The notes under the pieces: generated by a model
Seen by the model: only the letters and a program-made list of their open reading frames with translations
What the model was told of the DNA's origin: nothing
Databases searched by the model: none
NCBI RefSeq assembly: GCF_900113525.1
Contig: NZ_FOPP01000005.1
Coordinates: forward strand, 124,001-188,000
From: Pedobacter insulae
GTDB taxonomy: Bacteria; Bacteroidota; Bacteroidia; Sphingobacteriales; Sphingobacteriaceae
Reading direction: 5' to 3'
Length of the DNA: 64,000 nt
Shown: piece after piece, positions 26,185-34,685 of the stretch
How the letters are laid out: every line of letters begins with the position of its first letter
Numbering within the stretch: the first letter of the stretch is position 1
Translations under genes and position numbers: made by a program

Positions 26185-27738
26185 CTACTTCGAACTATAT
26201 GTTGCAATTGGGATAATCATTTCTTCCATTGAAATGCCTCCATGTTGGAAAGTTTCGTTATAGTAATTTACAAACTGATTGTAATTGTTCTGGTAAACGA
26301 AATAACGGTCTTCCTTTGCAAAAATATAGTTTGAGCTAATATTTATCTTAGGCAATTGAACTTCATGGGGGTTTTTTATTAAGAAAACTTCTTTGGCGTT
26401 ATAGTTTAAATTTCTGCCTTGCTTATAACGTAAGTTGGTATTGGTGTTCCTGTCGCCTATTACCTTACTCGGATGTTTTACACGGATGGTTCCATGATCA
26501 GTAGTAATAACAACCTTAACTCTTTTTTGAGATATTTTCTTCAAAAGATCCAACAGTGGAGAATGTTCGAACCAAGATAGGGTTAATGAACGATAGGCAG
26601 CATCATCATTTGCTAACTCACGAATCATTTGCATATCGGTTCGGGCATGAGAAAGCATATCTACAAAATTGTAAACAATTGCATTAAACTCGTTATCCAT
26701 TAGGTTATTTACTTTTTCAGTAAGGTCTTTTCCCTGGTCGAACGTTAATATTTTATGGTAGCTAAACTTACAATCTTTTCGTAAGCTACGTTTAATCTGC
26801 TCACCCAAGAAAGTTTCTTCATGAAGATTTTTCCCGCCCTCATCATCGTCGTTCTGCCATAATGAAGGAAAACGTTTTTCCATCTCTAATGGCATCAAAC
26901 CAGAAAATATCGCATTCCGAGCGTACTGCGTTGCGGTTGGTAAGATACTCGAATAGGTGTCTTCTTCATCAAGTCTGAAATATTCTGTAATCAGCGGGTT
27001 GATGATCTTCCACTGGTCATATCGTAAATTGTCGATTAAAATAAAAAACACCGGCGTATTGCTGTTAATTAAAGGAAAAACTTTTTTCTTCAACAACTCA
27101 TTTGATAACAAGGGAGCTTTATCCCTATTGGGAATCCAATCGAGGTAGTGATCCTCAATAAACTTACTGAACTGTACATTAGCCTCAGATTTTTGCATGG
27201 TTAAAATTTCGTGCATCTGGGGGTCATCTAACTTTTCAAGCTCCAGCTCCCAAAAAACCAGTTTCTTATAAACATCTACCCATTCTTCATAATTTAGTTT
27301 ATCGTTTAATGTCATACCCAAACGCCTAAAATCTTGCTGATAAGCAGAGGAAGTCCGTTCACTAACTAAACGCTTATTATCTATGATTTTCTTAATAGTT
27401 AACAGCACTTGTTTCGGGTTGACGGGCTTAATTAAATAATCGTCAATTTTAGAACCAATCGCATCCTCCATTAAATTTTCCTCTTCACTTTTGGTAATCA
27501 AAACAACAGGAACATCAGAACGAATGTTCTTGATTGCTGATAAAGTTTCCAGTCCACTCATCCCCGGCATATTTTCATCTAAAAAAACAAGGTCGAAATG
27601 TTCTTGCTCAAACGCAGCCAATGCATCATTCCCATTGGTAAACGTGGTTACTTCATAGCCTTTTTCATTAAGGAGTAAAATATGTGGTTTTAATAGATTG
27701 ATTTCATCATCGGCCCATAAAATTTTGGTTTCCTGCAT
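26185..27738 (-). CDS. porX: PorX: response regulator with PglZ domain, type IX secretion regulation
   Basis: This is a 517-residue two-domain protein. The receiver (1-120) has acidic residues D10 and D11, phospho-acceptor Asp54 in FLDENMPG, and Lys in YLIKPVNP. A linker follows, then a PglZ alkaline-phosphatase-like domain with VFFILIDNLRYDQW, PTATQYARNAIFSG, NFVDMLSHAR and VITTDHGTIRVKHP, which contain its zinc-binding Asp and His residues. PorX acts with sensor PorY and sigma factor to control type IX secretion genes, and its PglZ part cleaves oligonucleotides. PorY is not in this window. The PglZ domain here is not a phage-defence (BREX) marker. Confidence 0.95.
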   Translation of the reverse strand: MQETKILWADDEINLLKPHILLLNEKGYEVTTFTNGNDALAAFEQEHFDLVFLDENMPGMSGLETLSAIKNIRSDVPVVLITKSEEENLMEDAIGSKIDDYLIKPVNPKQVLLTIKKIIDNKRLVSERTSSAYQQDFRRLGMTLNDKLNYEEWVDVYKKLVFWELELEKLDDPQMHEILTMQKSEANVQFSKFIEDHYLDWIPNRDKAPLLSNELLKKKVFPLINSNTPVFFILIDNLRYDQWKIINPLITEYFRLDEEDTYSSILPTATQYARNAIFSGLMPLEMEKRFPSLWQNDDDEGGKNLHEETFLGEQIKRSLRKDCKFSYHKILTFDQGKDLTEKVNNLMDNEFNAIVYNFVDMLSHARTDMQMIRELANDDAAYRSLTLSWFEHSPLLDLLKKISQKRVKVVITTDHGTIRVKHPSKVIGDRNTNTNLRYKQGRNLNYNAKEVFLIKNPHEVQLPKINISSNYIFAKEDRYFVYQNNYNQFVNYYNETFQHGGISMEEMIIPIATYSSK

Positions 27739-27839
27739 TATATATACTTTTTATGTAATTTAAAGGTTTAAACAGCGCTAGTCTTTTTTACTATCAATAA
27801 AAATAGCAATTTTTGTACCGTATAATTTATTTTTAAGAA

Positions 27840-29063
27840 TTGAATAAAAAGAAAATCATAAATGACCCAGTTTATGGGTTCATTACCATTCCTTCAGCGC
27901 TAGTATACGATTTAATCTCGCATCCGTATTTTCAAAGATTGAGGTATATCAAGCAGCTGGGAATGACGCATTTGGTTTATCCCGGAGCATTACATACCCG
28001 TTTTCATCACGCGCTTGGGGCCATGCACTTAATGAGCCTGGCGCTTGAAGTGTTAAGAGGCAAAGGGCATGAGATTTCTTTTGAGGAAGAGGAAGCGACA
28101 ACTATAGCAATTTTACTACATGATATAGGACACGGTCCTTTTTCTCATGCACTGGAACACACGCTGGTAAATGGCATTCTACATGAAGATATTTCTATTT
28201 TAATGATGGATAAGTTGAATGAAGAATTTGCAGGTCAACTAGATTTTGCAATCGAAATCTTCAGAGGAAGGTATCGCCGTCACTTTTTTTGCCAGTTAAT
28301 ATCAGGCCAGCTTGATCTGGATCGGATGGATTATTTAAATAGGGACAGTTTTTTTACAGGCGTAAGTGAGGGGGTAATAAGTTTTGATCGAATCATAAAA
28401 ATGTTTAACGTGGTTGATGATCAATTAGTTATTGAAGAAAAAGGCATATACTCTATAGAAAAGTTTTTAATTGCAAGGAGGTTAATGTATTGGCAAGTGT
28501 ATTTGCATAAAACAGTAATTGCAGGAGAACAATTACTGGTTAAAATTTTAGAAAGAGCAAAAGAGCTGGCATCCAGTGGATCTGTCTTATTTGCCACACC
28601 TGCACTCCAACATTTTTTAGTTCAAGATGTTACTTCACATAATTTCTTTAATAATGAGGATCATCTTTTGCAATTTTCTAAATTAGATGATCAGGATATT
28701 TATGCTGCGGTAAAGGTCTGGGAAAACCATCCGGATGTTATTTTGTCTAGGCTATGTAAAATGTTAAATTCGAGAAGCTTGTATAAAGTTGAGATTACAA
28801 ATGACCCGCCTGCTAGAGAAAGAGTGGCGTTATTAAGCGAAAACACCGCTATTGCTTTAAACTTAAGTGATGATGATATCTCGTATTTCGTGTTTACTGA
28901 TACGATAAAAAATAGGGCATACAATGCAGGAAATAGCAATATCAATATTTTAATGAAGAATGGGGCGTTAATAGATATAACAAAAGCCTCAGATTTATCT
29001 AACTTAGCATCTCTGGATAAAACGGTGAGTAAACATATACTCTGTTATACAAGGGATATTTAA
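27840..29063 (+). CDS. HD-domain phosphohydrolase
   Basis: This 407-residue protein is related to dNTP triphosphohydrolase-type HD proteins. Conserved blocks are NDPVYGFITIPS, YFQRLRYIKQLGMTHLVYPGALHTRFHHALGAMHL, LLHDIGHGPFSHALEH (the HD pair) and LDLDRMDYLNRDSFFTG. The start is TTG at 27840, since the conserved NDPVYG block lies only seven residues later and the first ATG is too far inside. It probably hydrolyses nucleotides; the true substrate is unknown. It precedes the lipid A genes, from which it is separated by 115 bases and a separate promoter. Confidence 0.88.
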   Translation: MNKKKIINDPVYGFITIPSALVYDLISHPYFQRLRYIKQLGMTHLVYPGALHTRFHHALGAMHLMSLALEVLRGKGHEISFEEEEATTIAILLHDIGHGPFSHALEHTLVNGILHEDISILMMDKLNEEFAGQLDFAIEIFRGRYRRHFFCQLISGQLDLDRMDYLNRDSFFTGVSEGVISFDRIIKMFNVVDDQLVIEEKGIYSIEKFLIARRLMYWQVYLHKTVIAGEQLLVKILERAKELASSGSVLFATPALQHFLVQDVTSHNFFNNEDHLLQFSKLDDQDIYAAVKVWENHPDVILSRLCKMLNSRSLYKVEITNDPPARERVALLSENTAIALNLSDDDISYFVFTDTIKNRAYNAGNSNINILMKNGALIDITKASDLSNLASLDKTVSKHILCYTRDI

Positions 29064-29143
29064 CCATTAACAAAAATTAACATATAAGCGAGCCATTATC
29101 GTTTATATTGCAATTTAATACTATGATTATACACAGTTGTTTA

Positions 29144-29174
29144 TTTGTTCATATCAATTTAACAGTTAACTTTG
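29144..29174 (+). promoter_or_regulatory. lpxD promoter, full phylum consensus
   Basis: TTTG (29144-29147), exactly 19 bases, then TAACTTTG (29167-29174) is a perfect Bacteroidota housekeeping promoter. Its -7 element ends five bases before the lpxD ATG, so a transcript from it would be leaderless or nearly so. Confidence 0.75.
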
Positions 29175-29178
29175 TAAA

Positions 29179-30249
29179 ATGCAATTTACTGCCGAGCAGA
29201 TAAGCCTTTTTTTAAACGGGACTGTGGTTGGTGATTCGGCCGCGATGGTTGGAGAGCTAGCCAAAATAGAGAACGGAAGCGAAGGAGCGCTCTGTTTTTT
29301 ATCAAACCCAAAGTACGAAAGTTATTTATATACAACAAAGGCTTCGGTAGTTATTGTATCCAATGACTTTACGCCTTCACAACCTATTACATGTACCTTA
29401 ATTAAGGTTAAGGATCCTTATAGCGCTTTTTCGCTGCTTTTGGAGAAATATAATGAAGCGCTAAATCAAGATAGAACTGAAGCTGGAATAACGCAGCCAT
29501 GCTATATTCATCCAACAGCAAAAATTGGAAAAAATGTTTTTATTGGCGCATTTTGTTCCATTGAAGAAAACGTGGTAATTGGCGATAACTGTAGAATTTA
29601 TACGCAAATTTACCTAGGCTCCGATACGAAAATAGGTGAGGGTACCACAATTTATGCCGGCGTTAAAGTTTATAACCGCTCTGTAATTGGCAATAGAGTT
29701 ACCATTCATTCAAATACAGTGATCGGTAGTGATGGGTTCGGCTTCGCTCCTCAAGCCGATGGCACCTATAACAAAATTGCCCAAATTGGAAATGTTGTTA
29801 TAGAAGATGATGTAGAAATTGGGGCAAATACGACCATCGATAGAGCAACAATGGGCTCTACTTTTATCAGAAAAGGAGCGAAATTAGATAACCTTATTCA
29901 GATTGCACACAATGTAGACGTTGGTGCCCATGCTGTAGTAGCGGCACAAACGGGTATTTCTGGGAGTACTAAATTGGGAGAGAATTCTGTTGTAGGTGGA
30001 CAAGTAGGGATTGCGGGACATTTAGTGCTGGCTAAAGGAACTCAGATTGGTGCGCAAGCAGGAATTAATTTTAATACAGAAGAAAATAAACAATGGCACG
30101 GTAGTCCGGCACAACCCCTAAAGGAGTGGATGCGCTCTACCGTTATTTTTAAAAAGTTGCCTGAAGTTGATAAAAGAATAAGAGTTTTAGAAGCAAAAAT
30201 TGCTGAATTAACGGCTCTTATTGAAAAAACAGGCATAAGACAAGAATAA
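29179..30249 (+). CDS. lpxD: UDP-3-O-(3-hydroxyacyl)glucosamine N-acyltransferase LpxD
   Basis: This 356-residue enzyme does the third step of lipid A synthesis: it transfers a hydroxyacyl chain from ACP to the 2-amino group. The N-terminal uridine-binding domain has FLSNPKYESYLY. A left-handed beta helix of hexapeptide repeats follows (about 105-300), with catalytic His in IQIAHNVDVGAHAVVAAQTG. A short C-terminal helix ends the protein. Length and start fit the family. It is followed by lpxC/fabZ after two bases and lpxA, the usual lipid A operon of this phylum. Confidence 0.96.
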   Translation: MQFTAEQISLFLNGTVVGDSAAMVGELAKIENGSEGALCFLSNPKYESYLYTTKASVVIVSNDFTPSQPITCTLIKVKDPYSAFSLLLEKYNEALNQDRTEAGITQPCYIHPTAKIGKNVFIGAFCSIEENVVIGDNCRIYTQIYLGSDTKIGEGTTIYAGVKVYNRSVIGNRVTIHSNTVIGSDGFGFAPQADGTYNKIAQIGNVVIEDDVEIGANTTIDRATMGSTFIRKGAKLDNLIQIAHNVDVGAHAVVAAQTGISGSTKLGENSVVGGQVGIAGHLVLAKGTQIGAQAGINFNTEENKQWHGSPAQPLKEWMRSTVIFKKLPEVDKRIRVLEAKIAELTALIEKTGIRQE

Positions 30250-30251
30250 TA

Positions 30252-31661
30252 ATGAACGTTAAACAAAAAACCATTAAAAGTGAAGTTTCGGTTAAAGGTG
30301 TTGGATTACATACCGGTGCAAATGTAACCTTAACATTTTGCCCTGCTCCTGATAACCATGGTTTTAAATTTCAAAGAATAGACCTTCCTAGTCAGCCAAT
30401 CGTCGACGCAGATTGCGATAATGTAACCGATACCGCAAGAGGAACAACCATTTCCCAAAACGGCGCAAGTGTAAGTACCGTAGAGCATGTAATGGCCTCG
30501 TTGGTGGGAATGGATCTAGACAATGTTCTGATTAAGCTAGATGGCCCCGAAACGCCGATTATGGACGGGAGCGCAATCATGTTTTTAGAAGCGCTGGAAG
30601 AGGTAGGCATAATTTCCCAAAATGCAGATAGAGAATACTACACAATTCCACATAATATTACTTATGCAGAACCAGATAGGAAAGTAGAAATTGTAGCGAT
30701 GCCGCTAGACGATTATCGCTTTACCTGCATGATCGACTATAATTCTCCAGTGTTAGGAAGTCAGCACGCCGGCATTTCAAGCATAGCCGAGTTTAAAAAA
30801 GAAATAGCTTCTTGTAGAACATTTTGTTTTTTACATGAACTGGAGTACCAATTGCAGAACAACCTTATCAAAGGCGGTGATTTGAACAATGCAATAGTAA
30901 TAGTAGATAAAGAGGTAACAAAGGACGAACTTAACCACCTTGCAAAGATATTTAATAGGGCAGCAATTGAAGTTGCACCTCAGGGGATTTTAAATAATAT
31001 GGAGCTCCGCTACCAAAATGAACCTGCCCGCCATAAACTGCTTGACATGATAGGTGATTTAGCGCTTGTGGGCGTTCACTTAAAGGGACATATTATGGCC
31101 GCGAGACCGGGCCATGCAGCAAATGTGGCTTTTGCTAAAAAGATTAAAGCCGCCATTAAAAAGGAGAAAGGGAAAAAAATACAAAAGGTATATGATGTAA
31201 ATGCGAAGCCTTTGTATGACGTGGTGCAGATTATGGATATTTTGCCGCATAGGCAGCCCTTCTTATTTGTGGACAAAGTACTCGAACTTTCTAAGACCCA
31301 CGTTGTTGGTATAAAAAACGTAACAATGAACGAAGAGTTCTTTAAAGGCCATTTCCCCGGGGCCCCTGTACTACCAGGAGTGATCCAAATTGAAGCAATG
31401 GCGCAAGTAGGAGGGATTTTGGTTTTAAGTACAGTGCCCGACCCAAGAAATTATTTAACTTATTTTTTAAAAATAGATAACGTGCGTTTTAGGGCTCAGG
31501 TTTTGCCGGGCGATACGATTGTATTTAGATGCGATTTAATGGAACCAATTAGAAGGGGAATTGCGCAAATGAAAGGCTTCGGCATGGTAGGTGAGAAAAT
31601 AGTAGTAGAAGCCGAGATGATGGCACAAATATCGAAAGTAAAAGAAAACGATCCCGCATAA
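30252..31661 (+). CDS. lpxC/fabZ: bifunctional UDP-3-O-acyl-N-acetylglucosamine deacetylase / 3-hydroxyacyl-ACP dehydratase (LpxC-FabZ)
   Basis: This is a 469-residue fusion. The N-terminal part (1 to about 300) is the zinc deacetylase LpxC, with STVEHVMASLVGMDLDN, ETPIMDGSA, HKLLDMIGDLALVG and GHIMAARPGHAAN giving the zinc and catalytic residues. The C-terminal part (about 325-460) is the hot-dog dehydratase FabZ, with ILPHRQPFLFVDKV, the active His in GHFPGAPVLPGVIQIEAMAQ and its Glu. The first commits to lipid A; the second feeds fatty-acid elongation. The same fusion is standard in Bacteroidota. The stop overlaps the lpxA start (TAATG). Confidence 0.97.
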   Translation: MNVKQKTIKSEVSVKGVGLHTGANVTLTFCPAPDNHGFKFQRIDLPSQPIVDADCDNVTDTARGTTISQNGASVSTVEHVMASLVGMDLDNVLIKLDGPETPIMDGSAIMFLEALEEVGIISQNADREYYTIPHNITYAEPDRKVEIVAMPLDDYRFTCMIDYNSPVLGSQHAGISSIAEFKKEIASCRTFCFLHELEYQLQNNLIKGGDLNNAIVIVDKEVTKDELNHLAKIFNRAAIEVAPQGILNNMELRYQNEPARHKLLDMIGDLALVGVHLKGHIMAARPGHAANVAFAKKIKAAIKKEKGKKIQKVYDVNAKPLYDVVQIMDILPHRQPFLFVDKVLELSKTHVVGIKNVTMNEEFFKGHFPGAPVLPGVIQIEAMAQVGGILVLSTVPDPRNYLTYFLKIDNVRFRAQVLPGDTIVFRCDLMEPIRRGIAQMKGFGMVGEKIVVEAEMMAQISKVKENDPA

Positions 31662-32455
31662 TGATACAGCCTTTAGCATATATACACCCACAGGCAAAAA
31701 TAGCCGACAATGTAGTTGTTGAGCCGTTTGCTGTAATCCATAAAGATGTAGAAATCGGAGAAGGTACATGGATAGGCTCAAACGTGGTGATCATGGACGG
31801 TGCAAGGATCGGTAAAAATTGCCGGGTTTTCCCTGGTTCGGTTATATCAGGAGTGCCGCAAGATCTAAAGTTTGCAGGGGAAGTTACCACTGCCGAAATC
31901 GGAGACAATACAACTATCAGGGAATGCGTAACCATTAACCGCGGTACCAAAGATAAATGGAAAACTGTGATTGGAAACAATTGTCTGATCCAAGCTTATT
32001 CCCACATCGCACACGATTGTGAGGTGGGAAACTATTGTATTTTTTCAAATAGTACTACGTTGGCGGGTCACATTACGATTGGTGATTATGTGGTATTGGC
32101 AGGTTTGGTTGCGATCCACCAATTTGTAAAAGTTGGCTCTCATGCATTTGTAACTGGAGGTTCGTTGGTCCGCAAGGATGTCCCCCCTTACGTAAAAGCA
32201 GCGCGTGAACCACTTTCTTATGTAGGTATTAACTCTGTTGGCCTAAGAAGAAGAGGCTTTACTCCTGAAAATATCAACGAAATCCAAGAAATTTATCGTG
32301 TTTTGTTTGTGAAGAACAATAATGTAACCAAGGCACTAGATATTATTGAAGCGGAATTTCAGCCTACTGAAATCCGTGATGAAATTGTAGATTTTATTAG
32401 AAACTCTAACCGAGGGGTAATGAGGGGGTTTGGATCGGGAAGTAAAGAAAGGTAA
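31661..32455 (+). CDS. lpxA: acyl-[ACP]-UDP-N-acetylglucosamine O-acyltransferase LpxA
   Basis: This 264-residue left-handed beta-helix acyltransferase does the first step of lipid A synthesis. Hexapeptide repeats run to about residue 185, with catalytic His in YSHIAHDCEVGNYC. HQFVKVGSHAFVTGGS follows, and the C-terminal helical domain has VGINSVGLRRRGF. The start ATG overlaps the lpxC/fabZ stop by one base, so translation is coupled. Confidence 0.97.
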   Translation: MIQPLAYIHPQAKIADNVVVEPFAVIHKDVEIGEGTWIGSNVVIMDGARIGKNCRVFPGSVISGVPQDLKFAGEVTTAEIGDNTTIRECVTINRGTKDKWKTVIGNNCLIQAYSHIAHDCEVGNYCIFSNSTTLAGHITIGDYVVLAGLVAIHQFVKVGSHAFVTGGSLVRKDVPPYVKAAREPLSYVGINSVGLRRRGFTPENINEIQEIYRVLFVKNNNVTKALDIIEAEFQPTEIRDEIVDFIRNSNRGVMRGFGSGSKER

Positions 32456-32483
32456 AATAATTACTTTCTATTAACTACTAAAA

Positions 32484-33098
32484 ATGAACATTTCCCTTCA
32501 GAATATTGGTCGCAGATTTAATAAGGAATGGATCTTTAGAGGGATTAACTTTCAGTTTGAACAAGGCTGCAATTATGCCGTTCTAGGGCCAAATGGCTCG
32601 GGTAAATCCACGTTATTGAGCGTACTATTAGGCAGTTTGTCGCCTTCTGAAGGAGATCTAAAATACCATGGGTTAAATGAGATCAAGGTAGATAACATTT
32701 ATCAATACATCAGTTTTGCTGCTCCATACATAGATTTGATTGAAGAGTTTACTTTACAAGAAACAATAGCTTTCCATTTTCAATTTAAGGAGTACGCTGA
32801 GAAACTGAATGCAGCGGGAGTACTCAGCCTGCTTGGACTTGAGAAATCACATGATAAGGCTTTAAAATACTTCTCTTCTGGAATGAAACAACGAACCAAG
32901 CTTGCCTTGGCCTGTTGCAGTAACTCGCCTATCCTTTTACTCGACGAGCCCACCTCTAATTTAGATACACAGGGAGTAGACTGGTACCTGGAATTAATTG
33001 AAAAGTTCGGTCAAGGCAAAATGATTATTATTGGATCTAATCAGCACCATGAATATAGTTTTTGCAATGAGCGTTTGTCAATCAGCGATTACAAGTAA
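32484..33098 (+). CDS. ABC transporter ATP-binding protein
   Basis: This 204-residue ATPase has Walker A GPNGSGKST, signature FSSGMKQRTKLALA, Walker B PILLLDEPTSNLD and a switch His region (NQHHEYSFC). It is short, without an adjacent permease gene, although it lies 28 bases after lpxA and probably shares the lipid A transcript. Candidates are a partner for a permease elsewhere or an export ATPase of the CcmA/NatA class. The substrate is unknown. Confidence 0.88.
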   Translation: MNISLQNIGRRFNKEWIFRGINFQFEQGCNYAVLGPNGSGKSTLLSVLLGSLSPSEGDLKYHGLNEIKVDNIYQYISFAAPYIDLIEEFTLQETIAFHFQFKEYAEKLNAAGVLSLLGLEKSHDKALKYFSSGMKQRTKLALACCSNSPILLLDEPTSNLDTQGVDWYLELIEKFGQGKMIIIGSNQHHEYSFCNERLSISDYK

Positions 33099-33186
33099 AA
33101 TCGTTTGTCAAAAAATCATCACAAATGCCTTCAGAACTACCCTATTTCTGTTTAAAACGACCTCTTAAAATTATTTTCAATTTAGT

Positions 33187-33218
33187 GTTGTGTAATTGAA
33201 AAATAGTATTTACCTTTG
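33187..33218 (+). promoter_or_regulatory. promoter of a putative small RNA gene
   Basis: GTTG (33187-33190), 20 bases, then TACCTTTG (33211-33218) matches the phylum promoter apart from one base in the upstream box. The -7 box and the following bases (TACCTTTGCGCC) are identical to those before the peroxiredoxin gene. Confidence 0.6.
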
Positions 33219-33224
33219 CGCCAC

Positions 33225-33393
33225 GAAACAGGGCGGAATATTTGCACAGTTATCGTATAATATGATTAAAACAACTTGCTTTAAATTCTTAAATAGGACG
33301 ACAAAGCAAATATAATAATAAGAATTTTCATAGTTTAGTTTTAGGTTTAGGTTGATTGTAGCTTCGGAGTGGTTCCCGAAGCTATCTTTTTTT
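33225..33393 (+). ncRNA. putative small RNA gene with pseudoknot-like helices and intrinsic terminator
   Basis: This about 170-base segment lies in the 381-base gap between the ABC ATPase and efp, and no credible open reading frame is in it. It has its own promoter. It ends in a perfect nine-base hairpin (33359-33367 with 33376-33384) followed by seven T. Inside, TTGCTTT (33276-33282) pairs with AAAGCAA (33303-33309), while AAATTCTTA (33283-33291) pairs with TAAGAATTT (33319-33327). The two helices cross, so they form a pseudoknot or are alternatives. I do not recognise it as 6S, SRP, tmRNA or RNase P RNA: its ends do not pair as in 6S. It could be a trans-acting RNA or an attenuated leader of efp. 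The rest of the gap, 33099-33186 and 33394-33479, holds nothing else I can name except the weak efp promoter. Confidence 0.5.
33359..33393 (+). terminator. intrinsic terminator ending the putative small RNA
   Basis: TAGCTTCGG, an eight-base loop and CCGAAGCTA form a perfect stem, followed by TCTTTTTTT. It lies 87 bases before the efp start, so efp needs a promoter downstream of it or readthrough. Confidence 0.85.
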
Positions 33394-33442
33394 AGAGGCA
33401 ATTTTTACATGAAAACATAGATGAAAAAATTTAAAATAGTTT

Positions 33443-33464
33443 TACCTTGCGACTTTAAAAAGTC
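33443..33464 (+). promoter_or_regulatory. possible efp -7 element and leader hairpin
   Basis: TACCTTGC (33443-33450) is one mismatch from the TAnnTTTG box; no good TTTG box lies upstream. It is followed at once by GACTTT-AA-AAAGTC (33451-33464), a small perfect inverted repeat in the would-be efp leader. Confidence 0.3.
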
Positions 33465-33479
33465 CTTTACAAAAATATT

Positions 33480-34040
33480 ATGGCAAAAGCATCAGAAATA
33501 AAAGTTGGTAACATCCTTCGTGTTAATAAAGAATTAGTTACAGTAGAAGAATGGAATCACCGCACACCAGGTAAAGGTGGTGCATTTTACACAGGTAAAT
33601 TTCGTAACATTAAAACTTCCAGACTGGTAGAAGCTCGTATGAATACGGACGAGGTAGTGGAGATTTGTCGAGTTGAAACGAATGACTATCAATATTTGTA
33701 TGAAGATGGTGATTATCTCGTGGTAATGGATAATACCAGCTATGAGCAATTTAACGTACCTAAAACACTTTTCGGCCCATCTATTAAATTTTTAAAAGAA
33801 GGAATGAGCATTTTGGTAGCAATAGAAAGTGAAGAGCCAATCCAAGCAAGTATCCCTAATTTTGTAGAAATGGAAGTTGTTTATTCTGAGCCAGCGGTTA
33901 AGGGAGACACTTCTACAAACGCATTAAAAGCTGCTACGGTTGAAAACGATGTGGAAATTAAAGTTCCGATGTTTGTAAACCAAGGCGATAGAGTTAAAAT
34001 CGATACGCGTACCGGCGAGTACGTGGAACGGGTAAAATAA
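33480..34040 (+). CDS. efp: elongation factor P
   Basis: This 186-residue, three-domain translation factor relieves ribosome stalling at consecutive prolines. The KOW-like domain holds the tip loop HRTPGKGGAF with Lys32, the residue that is modified in some lineages. The central and C-terminal OB domains end with the usual GDRVKIDTRTGEYVERV. Length is normal. No epmA, epmB, earP or ymfI-like modification gene is adjacent, so the state of Lys32 cannot be told. Confidence 0.97.
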   Translation: MAKASEIKVGNILRVNKELVTVEEWNHRTPGKGGAFYTGKFRNIKTSRLVEARMNTDEVVEICRVETNDYQYLYEDGDYLVVMDNTSYEQFNVPKTLFGPSIKFLKEGMSILVAIESEEPIQASIPNFVEMEVVYSEPAVKGDTSTNALKAATVENDVEIKVPMFVNQGDRVKIDTRTGEYVERVK

Positions 34041-34048
34041 GCCATAAC

Positions 34049-34086
34049 TTGTCATCCGGAGTGCTTCATTACGCTCTGGATGACAA
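34049..34086. repeat. 13-bp inverted repeat after efp (hairpin, repeat element or terminator)
   Basis: TTGTCATCCGGAG (34049-34061) and CTCTGGATGACAA (34074-34086) pair at 12 of 13 positions around a 12-base loop. It lies nine bases after the efp stop. Only a weak T-rich run (TTCTTCT) follows, so it may be a REP-like element rather than a true terminator. A false upstream start of the next gene falls inside it. Confidence 0.7.
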
Positions 34087-34096
34087 TTCTTCTAGA

Positions 34097-34675
34097 ATGG
34101 ATAAAAAACAAATCAGAAAGCAAGCCTTAGAACGCCGAAACAGCTTAGCGGACGTGGAGCTTGCGGCCTTGAGCGAAAAACTACTGGCGGGTTTTAAAAC
34201 ACTTGATTTGTCTGAAATAAAAAGCATACATATCTTCTTGCCCATCCTAGCCAAAAAAGAACCTGATACTTTTTTAATCATCGATTGGTTGCAGGAAAAT
34301 TATCCCAACATAGAAATTATTGTGCCCAAAGCGGATTTTGAAATAAGTGTAATGAATCATTATACTTATGCGGGTAAAGAAGATCTATCCAATAATCACT
34401 ACCATATCCCCGAACCACAAAAAGCTAAATTAACAACGACTAAACCAGATATGGTTTTAGTCCCACTATTGGCATTTGACCAAAAAGGATTTAGAGTAGG
34501 ATACGGAAAAGGTTTTTATGATCGTTTTCTGCAAAATCTACAGACACTAAAGATCGGATTATCATTTTTTGATGCCCTAATAGAAATTAAAGATGTACAT
34601 TTGAATGATGTTCGACTTGATAAGTGTATAACCCCCAATGGAATAGTTGAGTTTACAACCAATCTCGCTACTTGA
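34097..34675 (+). CDS. 5-formyltetrahydrofolate cyclo-ligase
   Basis: This enzyme of about 192 residues turns 5-formyl-THF into 5,10-methenyl-THF using ATP. Family marks are KKQIRKQALERRNSL at the N-terminus, the substrate segment VPLLAFDQKGFRVGYGKGFYDRFL and the C-terminal HLNDVRLDKCITP. The start is set at the ATG at 34097. A frame extension to 34049 would translate the inverted repeat and has no family similarity. It probably reads from the efp transcript or from its own weak promoter. Confidence 0.92.
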   Translation: MDKKQIRKQALERRNSLADVELAALSEKLLAGFKTLDLSEIKSIHIFLPILAKKEPDTFLIIDWLQENYPNIEIIVPKADFEISVMNHYTYAGKEDLSNNHYHIPEPQKAKLTTTKPDMVLVPLLAFDQKGFRVGYGKGFYDRFLQNLQTLKIGLSFFDALIEIKDVHLNDVRLDKCITPNGIVEFTTNLAT

Positions 34676-34685
34676 TGCTATTAAA

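Noticed and set aside
26185-27738. PglZ domain as sign of a BREX or phage-defence island
   Set aside because: It is fused to a receiver domain in the known PorX architecture, and no other defence gene is near.
30252-31661. LpxC-FabZ fusion as a new gene fusion
   Set aside because: This fusion is standard in Bacteroidota.
33219-33393. Identity of the intergenic RNA as 6S, SRP, tmRNA or RNase P RNA
   Set aside because: The ends do not pair as in 6S, and the conserved SRP loop, tmRNA tRNA-like ends and RNase P core were not seen. A covariance search could still overturn this.
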